The notes beneath the pieces were generated by a model. It did no database searches and had not been told where the DNA came from. It saw only the letters and a list, made by a program, of their open reading frames with translations. From the NCBI RefSeq assembly GCF_029784165.1, contig NC_073694.1, positions 35,259,506 through 35,323,505 of the forward strand: a DNA stretch of 64,000 nt. Reading direction: 5' to 3'. Origin of the DNA: Wyeomyia smithii (Eukaryota; Arthropoda; Insecta; Diptera; Culicidae). The number at the start of each line of letters is the position of its first letter. Position 1 is the first letter of the stretch. The translations under genes were made by a program, and so were the position numbers. This document shows, in pieces, positions 31,595-43,152 of the stretch.

Positions 31595-32570
31595 TTGGTG
31601 ATTAGGAACACTTTTTTTCTCACAAAAATATCCACAAAACCACCTGAAGGTCGCCTAACCACCGAACGACAAGCCAAATTGCCCACGTTCTCATCGATGG
31701 CCGATTATCGGCTGAACATCCGGCAGCTGTACAACCCACCGACTGCCAAAGACTACGTGCGCCTACTTGACGATAGGCTTTTTTCAGAGGATTCACGCTA
31801 ATCGCTAATGTTTCTACATAGGATTCGGCTTAATGACACACGCAAGATTTTCAAGAAGGTAAACCAATCTTGTGAAGGCTATACATTGACATGTGTGGGG
31901 ACGTGGCGAGAAACCTAATCAGCGAGCGCAAGGTGGTCGACAGGTGGAGACAGTTCTTCGTTGAGCGTCTCAATAACGAAGCAACGGAAGGGGACTGAAG
32001 ATAAGTTAACCTTGGATTCCCTTCAAACGGAAGCATTGGCGAATCAATAGAGCCGCAGAAAAAGACAGACTACTGGCAGAACTCTATAAACATGGTAAAG
32101 TAGCAATTATAATTTCCAGGATTTAGATGGAAGAGAGACTACCAAAGGAATGAATTTACAAGAAACTACAACTACAGTCTCATAACGTTGATCAACGCAG
32201 CCCACAAAGTTCTCTCCCGAACTCTGCTTCGTCGTTTATCTCCGCTAAACATTCGTAGGGCATTACGCAAAGCACGGAAAAGCAACGTTTCTACACATCA
32301 CATCTTTGTAAGCCTGTAGGAAACGTATGATACATCGATCGTAACAATAACACAAGTAAGACTCTGAAGCTCTTTCCTACTTTGCCTTTCTCAAGACAAT
32401 TCTACTCAGGGACATATGCCGCCGAACAAAACTATAGATATACAAAACCCTAGTTAGACCTCTATGGGCTTGAAACCGTGACGCTACACAGGGAGAACAT
32501 TCGCGCACTGACCTTAATCGAACGTAAACTTGGATGTCTATGAATAATAAACAAAAGGACGAGTTTCGAA
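31595..32570 (+). pseudogene. RTE-type LINE ORF2 relic
   Basis: Fragments in order: a linker block with IFKKVNQSCEGYTLT and WRQFFVERLNNEATEGD (31840-31998); RT start with LPAELYKHG (degenerate) and NYSLITLINAAHKVLSRTLL (~32165); then after deletions the C-terminal block NYRYTKP...ETVTLHRENIRALTLIERKLGC (~32420-32545). Frames change repeatedly. The catalytic AFD and ADD motifs are missing. It is the same clade as the relics at 22255, 23085, 23430 and 26720. Confidence 0.65.
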
Positions 32571-32639
32571 TCGGAATTTAGCACCCAAGGTTTTGCTTTT
32601 CCAAACTAATTGACGCATGTGTATGAAACCATCGGCAGT

Positions 32640-33959
32640 GCTGTATGCCACCACGGGTAGGCTCGCGGCGCCCTCCAAGGACATGCTTAGTGTGCGTAGT
32701 TACCGAACAGTCCTGAAACAGCAGCGAAAGATTACCTATGGGCGATGAGGTTGGGACAGTAAGGTCCCAATTGAAACATCTCGAAACAGCGTGATGGTAC
32801 CCGGTGCAGGGGTCTGTGTGCCGTACAACCAGGCAGGCCTTCCAGTATGTTACGAGTCGATTGCCTGGTGGTAATCAGGCTGGAGTTTGATTAGATAGCA
32901 AACCTGACACACGCTGTCGGGAACGACATAGTTACTCATAAGGCGCTATGACGGCCTACCCTAGCCATGACCTCACTGCTTTGAAACCACCATAGGATCA
33001 TCTAAGCGATTACCCAAGTATGGATAAGGATGAAGGCTGAGACCCTTTTAACTAAAAATGAAAAATCAGCGATAGGCGCGGAGGGACTACAAATCCTTTC
33101 CCGCGTAAGGGTAACCAGTGATATCCAAGAGAAAAGGCAGTAAACACGTCTTTGTTCACACCAGATATATCGGTAGACGGTCCCTTGCTAACAAGGCCGT
33201 CGAAAAGTCAATGGACACGAGGCCGAAAATGATCCGAACACCTCGATGCGATTATCGACTTCTTGGCAAACAGGAGGAACATCGCCGTTGACCTGAAACA
33301 GAGCCTACTTCTGCTTCAGGATTCCATAGATAAGGATAAAACAGAGCACGCGGAACTCGTAGCTAGAGCGAAGGTGACCGAAAAAGAAACTAGAATTAGG
33401 AGGGTGACAGTACCCAAGCAGGTGCGTCAGAAGCCCCCTACGGTGTAGGTCACTAAACGAACGAGACAGTCCCCGGGGGGAGTGGCCTCCGAGACTGCAA
33501 AAAAGCGGATTGTTCTACTATGCTCCCAGCCCACCAACATGCTCGAAGGGCCGGAGAGTTGACCTGAGCGACCCATGTATTACCGTGGTGCCTAGAAAGA
33601 AAGAAGACCGAAAGCGCCAAGACAGAGTGGCGACTAAACGACCACCAAGGGCTAGAAAAGTGCGGAGCAAATGGACGCCCTCATATTCAAAAGAGTCGGG
33701 TCTAAGTACTCTAAAGTCTTCCCAGCTCAAGAGATTTGGGGCGGAATCCCGTATTGCACTGGCGAGATGATTCTTGAGCTCCGCCGACACGTCAAAAATA
33801 AAGCGGCTACGGTAACCGGTAACCGGTAAGCAGGTTCTAAGCAAAGAGGTGCAAGTTTAGGAACTCACTTCAGAGGTGACTCTCCAGCTTAAAAACCTGG
33901 ATGATATCACCAAGAAATACGACGTTGCACGAGCCCTCAAGGAGAAGTGCGGGATGGAA
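32640..33959 (+). pseudogene. R1-type LINE, 5' part: UTR and ORF1 N-terminal region
   Basis: From about 33236 the plus strand reads FLANRRNIAVDLKQSLLLLQ, later ERPPRARKVR-like (KRPPRARKVRSKW), KSSQLKRFGAESR, GEMILELRRHVKNKA, EVTLQLKNLDDITKKYDVA and RALKEKCGME. This is the ORF1 order of R1-group elements in mosquitoes. Stops and frameshifts are frequent. The upstream ~590 bases are G+C-richer and probably 5' UTR. The frame is cut after GME at 33959 by the 5.98-kb insert and resumes at 39938-39940. Confidence 0.72.
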
Positions 33960-34065
33960 CCCAAATAGCACACGTTGTTATAGAATAGTTGACGTTACCT
34001 ATTGCATGACATCTCTTTTACCAGAAAAGCGCAAAAATTGAAGGCTACTAGAACAAGTACCGATA

Positions 34066-36556
34066 GGGTATTGTATCATGATCGGACCAGTCAGAAAATG
34101 TACCATGATCGGACCATTTTTTTATATGCGAGATTTCTTAACTTTTGAACAAAAAAATATTTGCATATTGTAGTATATTTCCCAGTGTTTCTGCAACATC
34201 TCAACACTTTTTATATGAAATATTTGCTTAGAAGCTGGAATTATTGGTGAAACGCGGAGGCCTGTTTTGTATCATGATCGGACCAGCCTATTTCTGAGAC
34301 ATCACCGTTTCACTTTGCTTATGCTTGATATACCCAATGAAGGATTTCACGTTTAATTCATTGGAACAGAACGTGATTGATGAAGCTTATTTTCTATAGA
34401 ATGAAATCTCACAAAAACGACGTAAGGTTGACTACACTACACTTCACTTCACTACAAACAGCCCATTATACTTCAAACAGGGAAAATATAACTCAGTGTC
34501 AACCTAATTTAAGAAGTACTTTTTTCCGCAAATTTTCGACCAGTTTACGAGAGAATAATGTATTAAAATATATGAAAGTTTATATTTGTGAATGATTTGT
34601 TGTAATAGCTTTAATCGAGGCATCTCAAAGCATCTGTCTCAGCTTTATAAAAACGCTCGGAGATAACAAATACAATGACGAATATGACTAAGGTTTCTAC
34701 GAAAAGATTTTTGACATAGCACCGATAACTTCCTTCAATCAACTTGAACTGTAATTGAACTTTTAAGCAGTATGAAATGATAGCTTTTATTCTTTCAAAC
34801 AACTGTATCAAATAGATACGATAGCGACTAACAAATCAGCTTGAAAAAATAACAGATAGTGCTTTCGTGAAGAGATGGCCAATCTCACTTAATTAAAATC
34901 AAATTTAGTAGCGCTTTCGCGAGATATTTTAACAAGCAGTTGAAATGTTAATAAAATATAACGTTTTTAGTAAAACGGTTGGTTTTAAATTAGAGGAAAA
35001 ATGAAACAAAGTGAAGCTTCTGAGTGCTTTAGCAGAATGGACATCAATTATTTTTCAATAAATACATACATGTCAGCAATATACACTATTCCAACAATTT
35101 AGTGAGAAAGTTTGGCTCGAGTTAGTAAAATGTTAATAAACGTTTTAAATTTTGAGTGAAATTTATACTATATACATTATGCTATTCACCGCGATCATTG
35201 GTGCTTATTACGGGAGAGTTTACGGTGAAATCAGAGTGAAGTGAACACAATCCTATTACGCGACTCACGTAGGTTAACAAAACGTCGCAAAGTGACAACT
35301 GCTGTGAAGTCTGGGTTATTATGAGTTTCATATCACTAAAATGAAAATGGGAATAGTGACGTTTTGCGTTGAACGATGAAGTGATTTCAAGAAGATGAGG
35401 AAGGTTTAAAACCCGATTGATTTGTGATCTAATGATAATATATAGCAAATTTATTTTTCAGTAACGAAACTCTCTTTGAGGCTAACAAATCTTTGTGGCT
35501 AATAAAACGTAAGAGAAAAAATTGAAATGTCCTCATACAAAATTTCAGCTCAATCGAACTTCGGGAAGTGGTGCCTCAAAGCGGCCAAAGTGTCACTTTT
35601 TTGACTGATAAAGTTCATGAACTGTTCGATATCGACATTTTTTGTATGCCAAATGTCTTAGAAACGTATATAACGTCGAGATCTGGTGTTATCTCGAATA
35701 AAAAAATTGGAAAAACTCCACTTTCTGAGACTTAGAAATTTTTGTGCTGGGAAACTCACTTCACTTGTCTTATTCTCATTTTCACTTCACTGTCAATCTC
35801 ACTTCACGGAGCTAGTTTTTGTTACCTCACTTTAGATGGAACCGGGAATAGGTCTCAAAAAGTGAAGTGAGCGTGGGAGTGAAATATATATATAGTAATT
35901 CCCGTAATAAGTAACATTGGCTAAATATCGCACCGAATATGAGCTGTCGCAAACTTAGATCATTGCAATATTCGGCAAATTTGTAGTACTTTTTGGGGAC
36001 CACAAATTTGTAATATATCGTTTCTCAAAATTGTAGTGGTGGAGTAAGCTATCGGTAAAACGAAGCTGCAACCAAGAAAACACCCAGAAATTGAATAGGC
36101 AAACGTGCCGAATTTGAAACTCAAATATAATTCATAACGTTTTCGAAATAATATGAAAAATGTTCGAAAATATTTTTAGAATTACGAACAAAATTGATAA
36201 AATATAATTTATAAAGCCCAAACCAAACACCATGTAAGTAAAGCCCAGTACGCGAAGCGGAAAATCGTTTGAAGTCTCAGAAGCACACTGGTCCGATTAT
36301 GATACATTTTTTGGTCCGATCATGATTCACCCTGGTCCGATCATGGTACAAAATCTATGATCAGGAAAAACGATATAACTAAATGAGTTTACGTCGGATT
36401 TGCTATTAATTATTATTTTTGTAAACTAGACAGATAGACTTTTCCGAAAAATGTATTTTATTTAGGATTCCATGTAATATTGATTGTGAAAATGTGACAT
36501 GAAAAGCGATGTAACTTGAATATAGTCTAAATTGGTCGGATCATGATACATTACCC
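34066..36556. mobile_element. 2.49-kb TIR element with repeated TGATCGGACC motifs
   Basis: Left end gggtattgtatcatgatcgg; right end reverse-complemented gggtaatgtatcatgatccg. TA flanks at 34064-34065 and 36557-36558. The word TCATGATCGGACCA (or complement) recurs in both subterminal regions: about 34077, 34107 and 34268 on the left; about 36289, 36311, 36331 and 36531 on the right, facing inward. The interior has no recognisable transposase. A 713-bp MITE is nested at 35202-35914. It is non-autonomous or decayed. Confidence 0.75.
35202..35914. mobile_element. 713-bp MITE with CTTATTACGGGA ends, nested
   Basis: Left end tgcttattacgggagag; right end reverse-complemented ttacttattacgggaatt. CATTGG occurs on both sides (35196-35201 and 35915-35920) as a putative 6-bp target duplication. 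GTGAAGTGA/TCACTTCAC words occur near both ends (about 35236-35244; 35758-35766; 35862-35870). No coding capacity was seen. Confidence 0.65.
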
Positions 36557-36702
36557 TACTATATGAAGTATTACATAACTGCATGAAAGCAAGCCAACTT
36601 GATAGAATGAAGTGGCAAAATACATCTCGAGTATTAACCTACGGCAATGCACAAATCTGTTGCTATGGAGCAAGATCGCGCTTAATGACCGATGGTCGAA
36701 TA

Positions 36703-39264
36703 TCGACCATTTTTGATTTGAATGAAACTATGCACACGTATTTGGCTTAGCAAACTGAGCATTTTTCACAGATGTAGAGATTTTTTACACCCATGAGTTA
36801 CATTCTAAAAGGGCGTATGCCTTTTGGCATAGGTTTTATTCGAAGCATTAGAGCCCAGAAACCGTTGGTTGTATAGAAAAACTGTCTGAGAATGAGTTGT
36901 AGGGAATTAAAAATACACCATAAAAAAATATACACTGTACAAAAAAAATTTTTTTTGACATAAGAAAAATAAAAATAAACATTAAATTTCAATTAAAAAC
37001 AAAAGAGTTGAATTTTTTTTAATTTTTTTTAAATAAATTTGACGTTAGTACGCATCTTTTAAAAAAAGTCCAGGATGGAGAAATTAAAAACAATTTTTTT
37101 ATGGTAGAATAACTTTTTTATGAAAATTCTAATTTAAACATTTTTCAAAATATTTGTATTCTGATGATTTTAAAAGATGCAGAGAGTAATTTTGAGTCAA
37201 AAAGCTCGTGGTAGTAAATATTCCAAAGGCATCGGTTTTCGAGTTATTTTGAATTTAAGCTCGAAAAAATATTAATATTTCGGCAAATACACGTTTTACT
37301 TAATTTGTCCATGGTTCTTCAGCAAAAACCATACGTTCATTGGAATGCTTGATCAAAAATATACAATTCATTCTTTGACAACAAAACGATTGGATAACGA
37401 TTGGATTGGCTAAACCTTAGCCTACCTACACGTTCCCCCTTGCCGAATGTTTTATAAAAAAATATGTTTGTCGTTCAACACTACCTACCTACTTGTTTAC
37501 TAATAATAACTGTTTGTAAAGTACGCAACCAATAACTACTGGGTTACCTATAATATCTGTTTCCGTATATAAATACGATTGCACTACTCCAGATGTGTTA
37601 GTATCAGTTTGTTTTTTGTGAAGATGAATAAAGTGAAAATGGAATACACCAAGCTCAAACGCTGTAAACCCTTTCCTGATCATCGGTGCTTATCAAGCTT
37701 ACGCAAGTTAACCGAAAACGTTATTGCAAAATTAAAAATATTGAACAGTCAAGCTCATTTTAATACGTCTCTATCAATTTGTGATTCGTGTAATTATTGG
37801 AATGATAGTCAAGCCACCATTCATCCCTTCGTTGTTTACTATTCAGAATCTGGAACACTTTAGAATATCAGCTTCATCATATTATCGGAAGTACTCCATC
37901 ATGATTCTGTTGCGGTTCAGGTGTTCATTGCCAAATTAATGAGTTTTTTGAAAACAACAATACAGTTGAAAAAAGCGATATTAATGTCAGATGGAGCTGC
38001 CTCACAATATAAAAATAGGAAAAACTTTGCAAGTCTTTGCAAGTTCAAAACAAAATATAACGTCGATGCAGAGTGGCATTTTTTGCGACTTCTCATGTTA
38101 AAGGCCCATGCGATGCAATTGGTGGCATATTAAAACGAATGGCAGGAAATGCAAGATTAGCTAAAGAACATGAACATCCCATTACAAGCGCAAACAAATT
38201 GTATGATTGGATGATTGGTAATAAAAATTCACCAATAATGTCATTTAGTTGAGTATCATATGAAGAATATGAACAAGGAGTAACAAAATGGAGCAATATT
38301 TTCAAAAAATCTATAATAATAGCTACCACACAAAAGTATTACTCTTTTGTTCCGATTTCAGAAAATAAGATACAAACGAAGCTGTTTTCAAAAGATAACG
38401 AATCATTTACATATGATGTATATAAAATATAAGTTTAAACTACTTCTGTAAAGTATCTATGTCATAAAAAAATATGTTCCTAAGAAAATAAAACTTGAAA
38501 ATAAATATTTGATTCTTTTATATATTCATATCACTTATAACATTTAACTCTTTTCTTGAGAACCGTTCGCCGAATCGTTTTGTTGTCAAAGAATGAATTG
38601 TATATTTTTGATCAAGCATTCCAATGAACGTATGGTTTTTGCTGGAGAACCATGAACAAATTAAGAAAAACGTGTATTTTCCTAAATAATTATAATTTTT
38701 CGAGCTTAAATTAGAAATAACTCGAAAACCAATGCCTTAAGAGTGTTAACTACCAAGAGCTTTTTAATTCAAAATGACTCTCTGCATCTTTTAAAATCAT
38801 CAGAATACAAATATTTTGAAAATGTTTGAATTAGAATTTTCATAAAAAAAATAATCTACCATAAAAAATATTTTTCATTCCTCCATCCTGGACTTTTTTT
38901 TAGAAGTTGCGTACTAACGTCAAGTTTCTTGAAAAAAAATAAAAAAAAAAAATTCAACTCTTTTTCTTTTAAATTGAAATTTAATGTTTATTTTTAATGT
39001 TTTTTGGTCAAAAAATTATTTTTTTGTACAGTGTGTATTTTTTTATGGTGCATTTTTAATTCCCTACAACTCATTCTCAGACAGTTTTTCTATACAACCA
39101 ACGGTTATTTGGCTACAATGCTTCGAATAAAACCTATGCCAAAAGGCATACGCCCTTTTAGCATGTAACTCATGGGTGTAAAAAATCTCTCCATCTCCAT
39201 CAAATGCTCAGTTTTCTAAGCCAAATACGTGTGCAAAGTTGCATTCAAATCAAAAATGGTCGAT
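36703..39264. mobile_element. 2.56-kb element with ~690-bp terminal inverted repeats
   Basis: Left arm 36703-37391 and right arm 38573-39264 are inverted copies, high 80s percent identical by eye, starting atcgaccatttttgattt and ending at the core with ttgacaacaaaacgatt. The 1.18-kb core carries one gene (37624-38432) with its own TATA-like sequence (TATAAA at 37568), an arthropod-type TCAGT at 37604-37608 and AATAAA near 38489. Both arms extend to the very edge, next to a short palindrome (atggtcgaatatcgaccat). A target duplication was not resolved. The superfamily was not identified. Confidence 0.8.
37624..38432 (+). pseudogene. gene of long-TIR element, DGAASQYKN family, broken
   Basis: The start is chosen at ATG 37624, downstream of TATA/TCAGT. 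The N-terminal part has CDSC. A TAG at 37861 is followed in frame by SFIILSEVLHHDSVAVQVF, then SDGAASQYKNRKNFASLC and AEWHF. A one-base loss in a T run near 38083 shifts the frame; the continuation reads FATSH, KGPCDAIGGILKRMAGNARL and KLYDWM. A TGA lies at about 38250, and the frame then runs on to TAA at 38432. The SDGAASQYKN ... EWHF(F)ATSH ... KGPCD.IGG order is seen in many unnamed invertebrate proteins. I infer a transposon-borne catalytic protein, with SDG as a possible acidic site, but no named family can be asserted. Confidence 0.6.
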
Positions 39265-39937
39265 TAAATTTTCGCGTATTTCCAGGCGATTTGAAATGAT
39301 TATGCTCTATGACAACTGCTAACCAGCGCATGCGCAAATGTGTTGTTATGTGCAGTGCAACTGGTTCAACAATCGTTTTTATCATTGGCAGTTTTATTTG
39401 ATTATTAATTGATGATAATTAATTAATTAATTTGATGTATTTATTGATTATTAATTGATGATAAAAATAATATTCAACCATTCAAAACGAGTTGTTTCTT
39501 TCGCTTGAATATTTTGCTTTCGCATACTAGAAAACGTTGTTAGATATACGATAACAAAAACTGGAGTGATATTGGTTACACTGCAAGTGTTTTGTTTTTC
39601 CTCTGATGGAGCATTTTAACCCGGTTCGAGTTAGTATAGAAATCGTTCCAATAAATTTAAATATCAATTTGATCAAGTAATTTTACGTTGGCTGCAGAAT
39701 GCTACGACCTTCGTCCTACGGAAAAGCACTTTACAGGTACGTAGTGTTGTTTTTAGATGGTATAATGTCTTATGAAAAGACGTAGTGAGGAACAAAACTA
39801 TTGTTGAACTCATGTTAATTGAAACATCTCCAAAACCAGAAAAAACGAACTTGTTTTCGAAATGCGGTTTCGTAGTACACTTATATGGCAACTTTCATTG
39901 TAACTTATTTTCTAACATGTTTTGTGTGTTACTTGGG

Positions 39938-42660
39938 AAGTGACCACTGAGTTTATTGGCCTTCGAAAGCATCAAGCAGGGACCCATGTGGCCACTTTCC
40001 TAATAGCATCGACAGAAGCAAATCCGGCTTTGGAGACAGCCAAACCTAAGGTTGGCTTATTAGTATGCCCCCTGGGTATACCCCAGCATACGGACGTTTG
40101 CTTCAGCGGCTTTGAGGGAGAGCATAAGTCGTGGCCTGTAGGGACTCGACAGGAGACAGTTGTTCAGGCATTGCGGAGGTGCAGGCCATAGAGCAAAAGA
40201 CTGTGGGGAGCCTCCCAAATGCCTGCCATGTTCCAAAAAATAGGATTTCAAGCTCGTTATGGGAGACCCAAGGTGCCCAGTCGGTTAACATTAGCTGGTA
40301 TATAAAGCAACCATCGCCAGCTTATCGGACCCCTACCGTATCCCTCCCGGAAATGGTAACTGGGTTGACGAGCAGGTTCCCGGTTCAGGAGTTTCTGTTA
40401 ACCTTGAACGAAACGAAACGTTGGTCTATCGAAAGGATGGTCGACCTCGTAATCATAGCCTAACACCATTGGTGGTGATGGATGACTGAGTGAGAAAGTC
40501 TCTGTACGAACCGGAGTGGTCAGATTTTGTTGAAAGCTTTGGCAAAGCTCATCCTAGATCAGACCAACATTGGGACCAAAAATACATTCAGCAGAAAAGG
40601 TGCTGAGTAATCAATGCGACGTTCTAGCACAGGACTGATCACAAACTGATGGGTAGACGATGGCCACATCAAAAGTGATCATCAATCGGTTTGCTATAGT
40701 GTATACCGCAACGGGAGGCGGCTGAAAGACATCGCATTTCGAGGCCGAGGTATTTAAAGATGCAATGAAAAGAGAACTCGTGGGGTCCAGTTGGCTCCGG
40801 ATCGTAGTGACCGAGATCAAAGGCGCTGGAGCGTATCATCTAGCTATTTTTTCTACATCATGAGCCAAGTCCCTGGGCTTTCGCTGTAGGGTGTCACGTT
40901 ACAGTATCTCAGACACAGACCTGAAAAGTCGGCTAACCTGCCGGACATCCAATTCGTGAGCGACAGCAGTCGTGCCGAGGCTGAGAAGGAGGTATGAGTT
41001 ATTAATGAGGAACTCATCGTGATTACCAAAAAGAGAACGCCGGGACCGGATGGAATTCCCAACTTTTGATGGCCAAGTTGGGGTAGTCATGTATTTAGAA
41101 GTGCGTAGATGACTGCCTCTTCCCGGAGAGGTGGAAGCACAGAAACTGGTCCTACTAACAAAGGCTGGGAAACCGCCAGTGGACTCATCGGCATTTAGAC
41201 TCGTTTGTTTACTAGACACTGTCGGCAAGATGCTTGAGAGGATCATCCACGACAGATTGGTGAAATACACAGAGGGTGTAATTTACAACACAGAAGAGCA
41301 TCATAAGTGCGTCTCAATTACCATAGGAGTACCGCAAGATTCCATCCTGGGCCAGATATTGTGGAATGTGTTGTGCGACGGAATGTTGATGCTAGTGTTC
41401 CCTGTAGGTCGGCTTTGCAGACGACATAACACGGCGTCTACGGCGAGTCGATTGGAGAGGTCGATTTGAAGGCCACGTACAGAATTCGCAAGGTCACGGT
41501 TGTGAATAACCGTAAGTCAAAGCAACAGACCTTGGTCAAAGTCGGAGACAGCACCATTACCTAGAAGCTATCTTTGAAGCTCTTGGGAGTTATGGTCGAC
41601 GATAAGCTCATGTTTGGGAGCCACGTCGACTATGCCTGTAAGAGGGCCTTATCAGCTATTGTAGCACTATTCTGTATGGTAACTAATAACTGAGCGGTGT
41701 ATGGCAGAATGTGAAAACTTCTTGCCAGCGTGGTTTCGTCCATACTTGGGTATGGAGGCCCAGTGTGGTCCTAGGTACTAACAGTTATCGAGGTAAACTG
41801 GAAAGTACTTACAGGCTCATATGCCTGAGGGTTGCGACTGCGTTCCGTACAGTGTCGTACGATGCAATCTGCGTCCTGTCCGGCATAATGCCTATCAGCA
41901 TAGTCATTAGGGAGGAGAAAGTATGCTTCGACCAACGTGACACAAGGGGCATACGAGGTACCAGAAGGTCGCTATCGATGATCAGATGGCAGCAGGAATG
42001 ATCCAATTCCACGAGAGGTAGATGGACGCACCGACTTATTCCGGTGGTATCCGGCTGGGTCGGGAAACGCCATGGAGAAGTTAACTTCCACCTGACACAG
42101 ATCCTGTCAGGTCATGGTTGCTGCAGGCAGTACCTATACAGGTTTGGGCATGCGGGGTCCCCCATGTGCCCCGAGAGCGTGGATGCGGAAGAGACTGTTG
42201 AGCATGTCTTCTTCGTATGTCCTCGTTTTGCGCTTGCGCGGAGCGATATAATAGTAATGAGCGGGCCAGACACTACTCCGGACAACCTAGTTCAGAGGAT
42301 GTGTGAAGATCCGAACATCTGAAGGGCGGTTTGTGCAGCCGCCTCACAAATAATCCTAGAGTTGCAAAGCAGGCGACAGGTTGACCACCAACACGCCAGT
42401 GTTAGCTAACTGCCAGTCTCCAGGTTAGTTAACTAATTAGCTAAGAGACTTGATAGAGAGCCAGGAGGTTGCACAAAGCATAAAAGCCGCTCCCCGAAAC
42501 AATACTTAGCGGTTGTCCCGGGGAGTATTATGGGCTGGAGACAGGAGGGGTTTTAGTGGGTCCGATCACTGATTCAAACCAACCTCACACTCCCTGAGGT
42601 TGGTCACCTCAGGCGTTTGTATGCAAATTTCCCCTACACCTGAAATGAAAAACCTCAATT
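39938..42660 (+). pseudogene. R1-type LINE, 3' part: ORF1 end, ORF2 relic, 3' UTR
   Basis: ORF1 resumes with VTTEFIGLRK, AGTHVATFLIAS, LLVCPLGIPQHTDVCF, a degenerate zinc knuckle (EGEHKSW) and CLPCSKK...DFKLVMGDPRCPVG near 40220-40280. ORF2 has lost most of its endonuclease. RT starts at about 41038 (TPGPDGIPN), then KLVLLTKAGKPP, FRLVCLLDTVGKMLERII (41190 on). The blocks with the AFD motif are deleted, and GVPQDSILGQILWNVLCDG and FADDI (frame-shifted, ~41416) follow. The C terminus has YRFGHAGSPMCPE, EETVEHVFFVCPRF. A 3' UTR with GGAGGGGTTTTAGTGGGTCC ends near 42660. No RNase H is seen. Confidence 0.75.
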
Positions 42661-42782
42661 AATCCACCTACGGGTTAGACCCAGCCTTTCTCATTCAAAC
42701 TTTTATTTTTAAAAACAGATTCACATGAACGCTTCAATCCAATAAATGTATATTCACTCTTTAGGTTCTAATATATTGATTT

Positions 42783-43128
42783 TTTTTTTATTCTCGTTTA
42801 TTTTCCGTCGGTCTAGTTCCGCCACTGTTGTGGCCAATCACCGACGCCCAGGGAGGCGACTCCACACTCAGGACCCTAACTCACGACCCGTTGATTAACG
42901 GACCAGCGCCAACGGCTTTACTTCCTCATGCGATGGAAGGCGTGATCCTAGAGATTTTTCGCCTCAGAAAATCTCCCGGTGTCGGCTAGGATTGAATCTA
43001 GACCAGTTGGGTTGGTTGTGAGTGGATCACGCCACCCCACAACCATCGACACCTATGTCGGCGGTGGGATTCGAACCCAGGCGTCGAGCGTGGTTGGCGG
43101 AGACGTTACCAACCACACTAGGCCCCCG
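42783..43128 (-). mobile_element. tRNA-derived SINE
   Basis: On the minus strand the element starts near 43128 (GGGGGCCTAG). It has a box A (TAGTGTGGTTGG, 43120-43109) and a perfect box B (GGTTCGAATCC, 43078-43068) at normal tRNA spacing, a ~270-base body and an A-rich tail (T run at 42780-42791 on the plus strand). The arrangement resembles mosquito tRNA SINEs such as Feilai; identity to that family is a guess. An AAC/TGT triplet run abuts the 5' end. No clear target duplication was found. Confidence 0.82.
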
Positions 43129-43152
43129 CTGTTGTTGTTGTTGATGTTGTAA

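Larger units (their letters stand above)
33960..39937. mobile_element. 5.98-kb composite insert with CCCAA.TA.CACAC inverted ends
   Basis: Left end cccaaatagcacac (33960-33973); right end reverse-complemented cccaagtaacacac. It splits R1 ORF1. If one copy of the flanking AA is counted, the R1 frame continues without loss from GME to VTTEFIGLRK. It holds two further elements (34066-36556 and 36703-39264). The outer element's own DNA is about 0.1 kb on the left, 0.15 kb in the middle and 0.67 kb on the right. No transposase was recognised in its own parts. Confidence 0.7.

Noticed and set aside
43060..43128. A true tRNA gene inside the SINE
   Set aside because: Boxes A and B are good but the acceptor stem does not pair and the unit continues into a SINE body with an A-rich tail.
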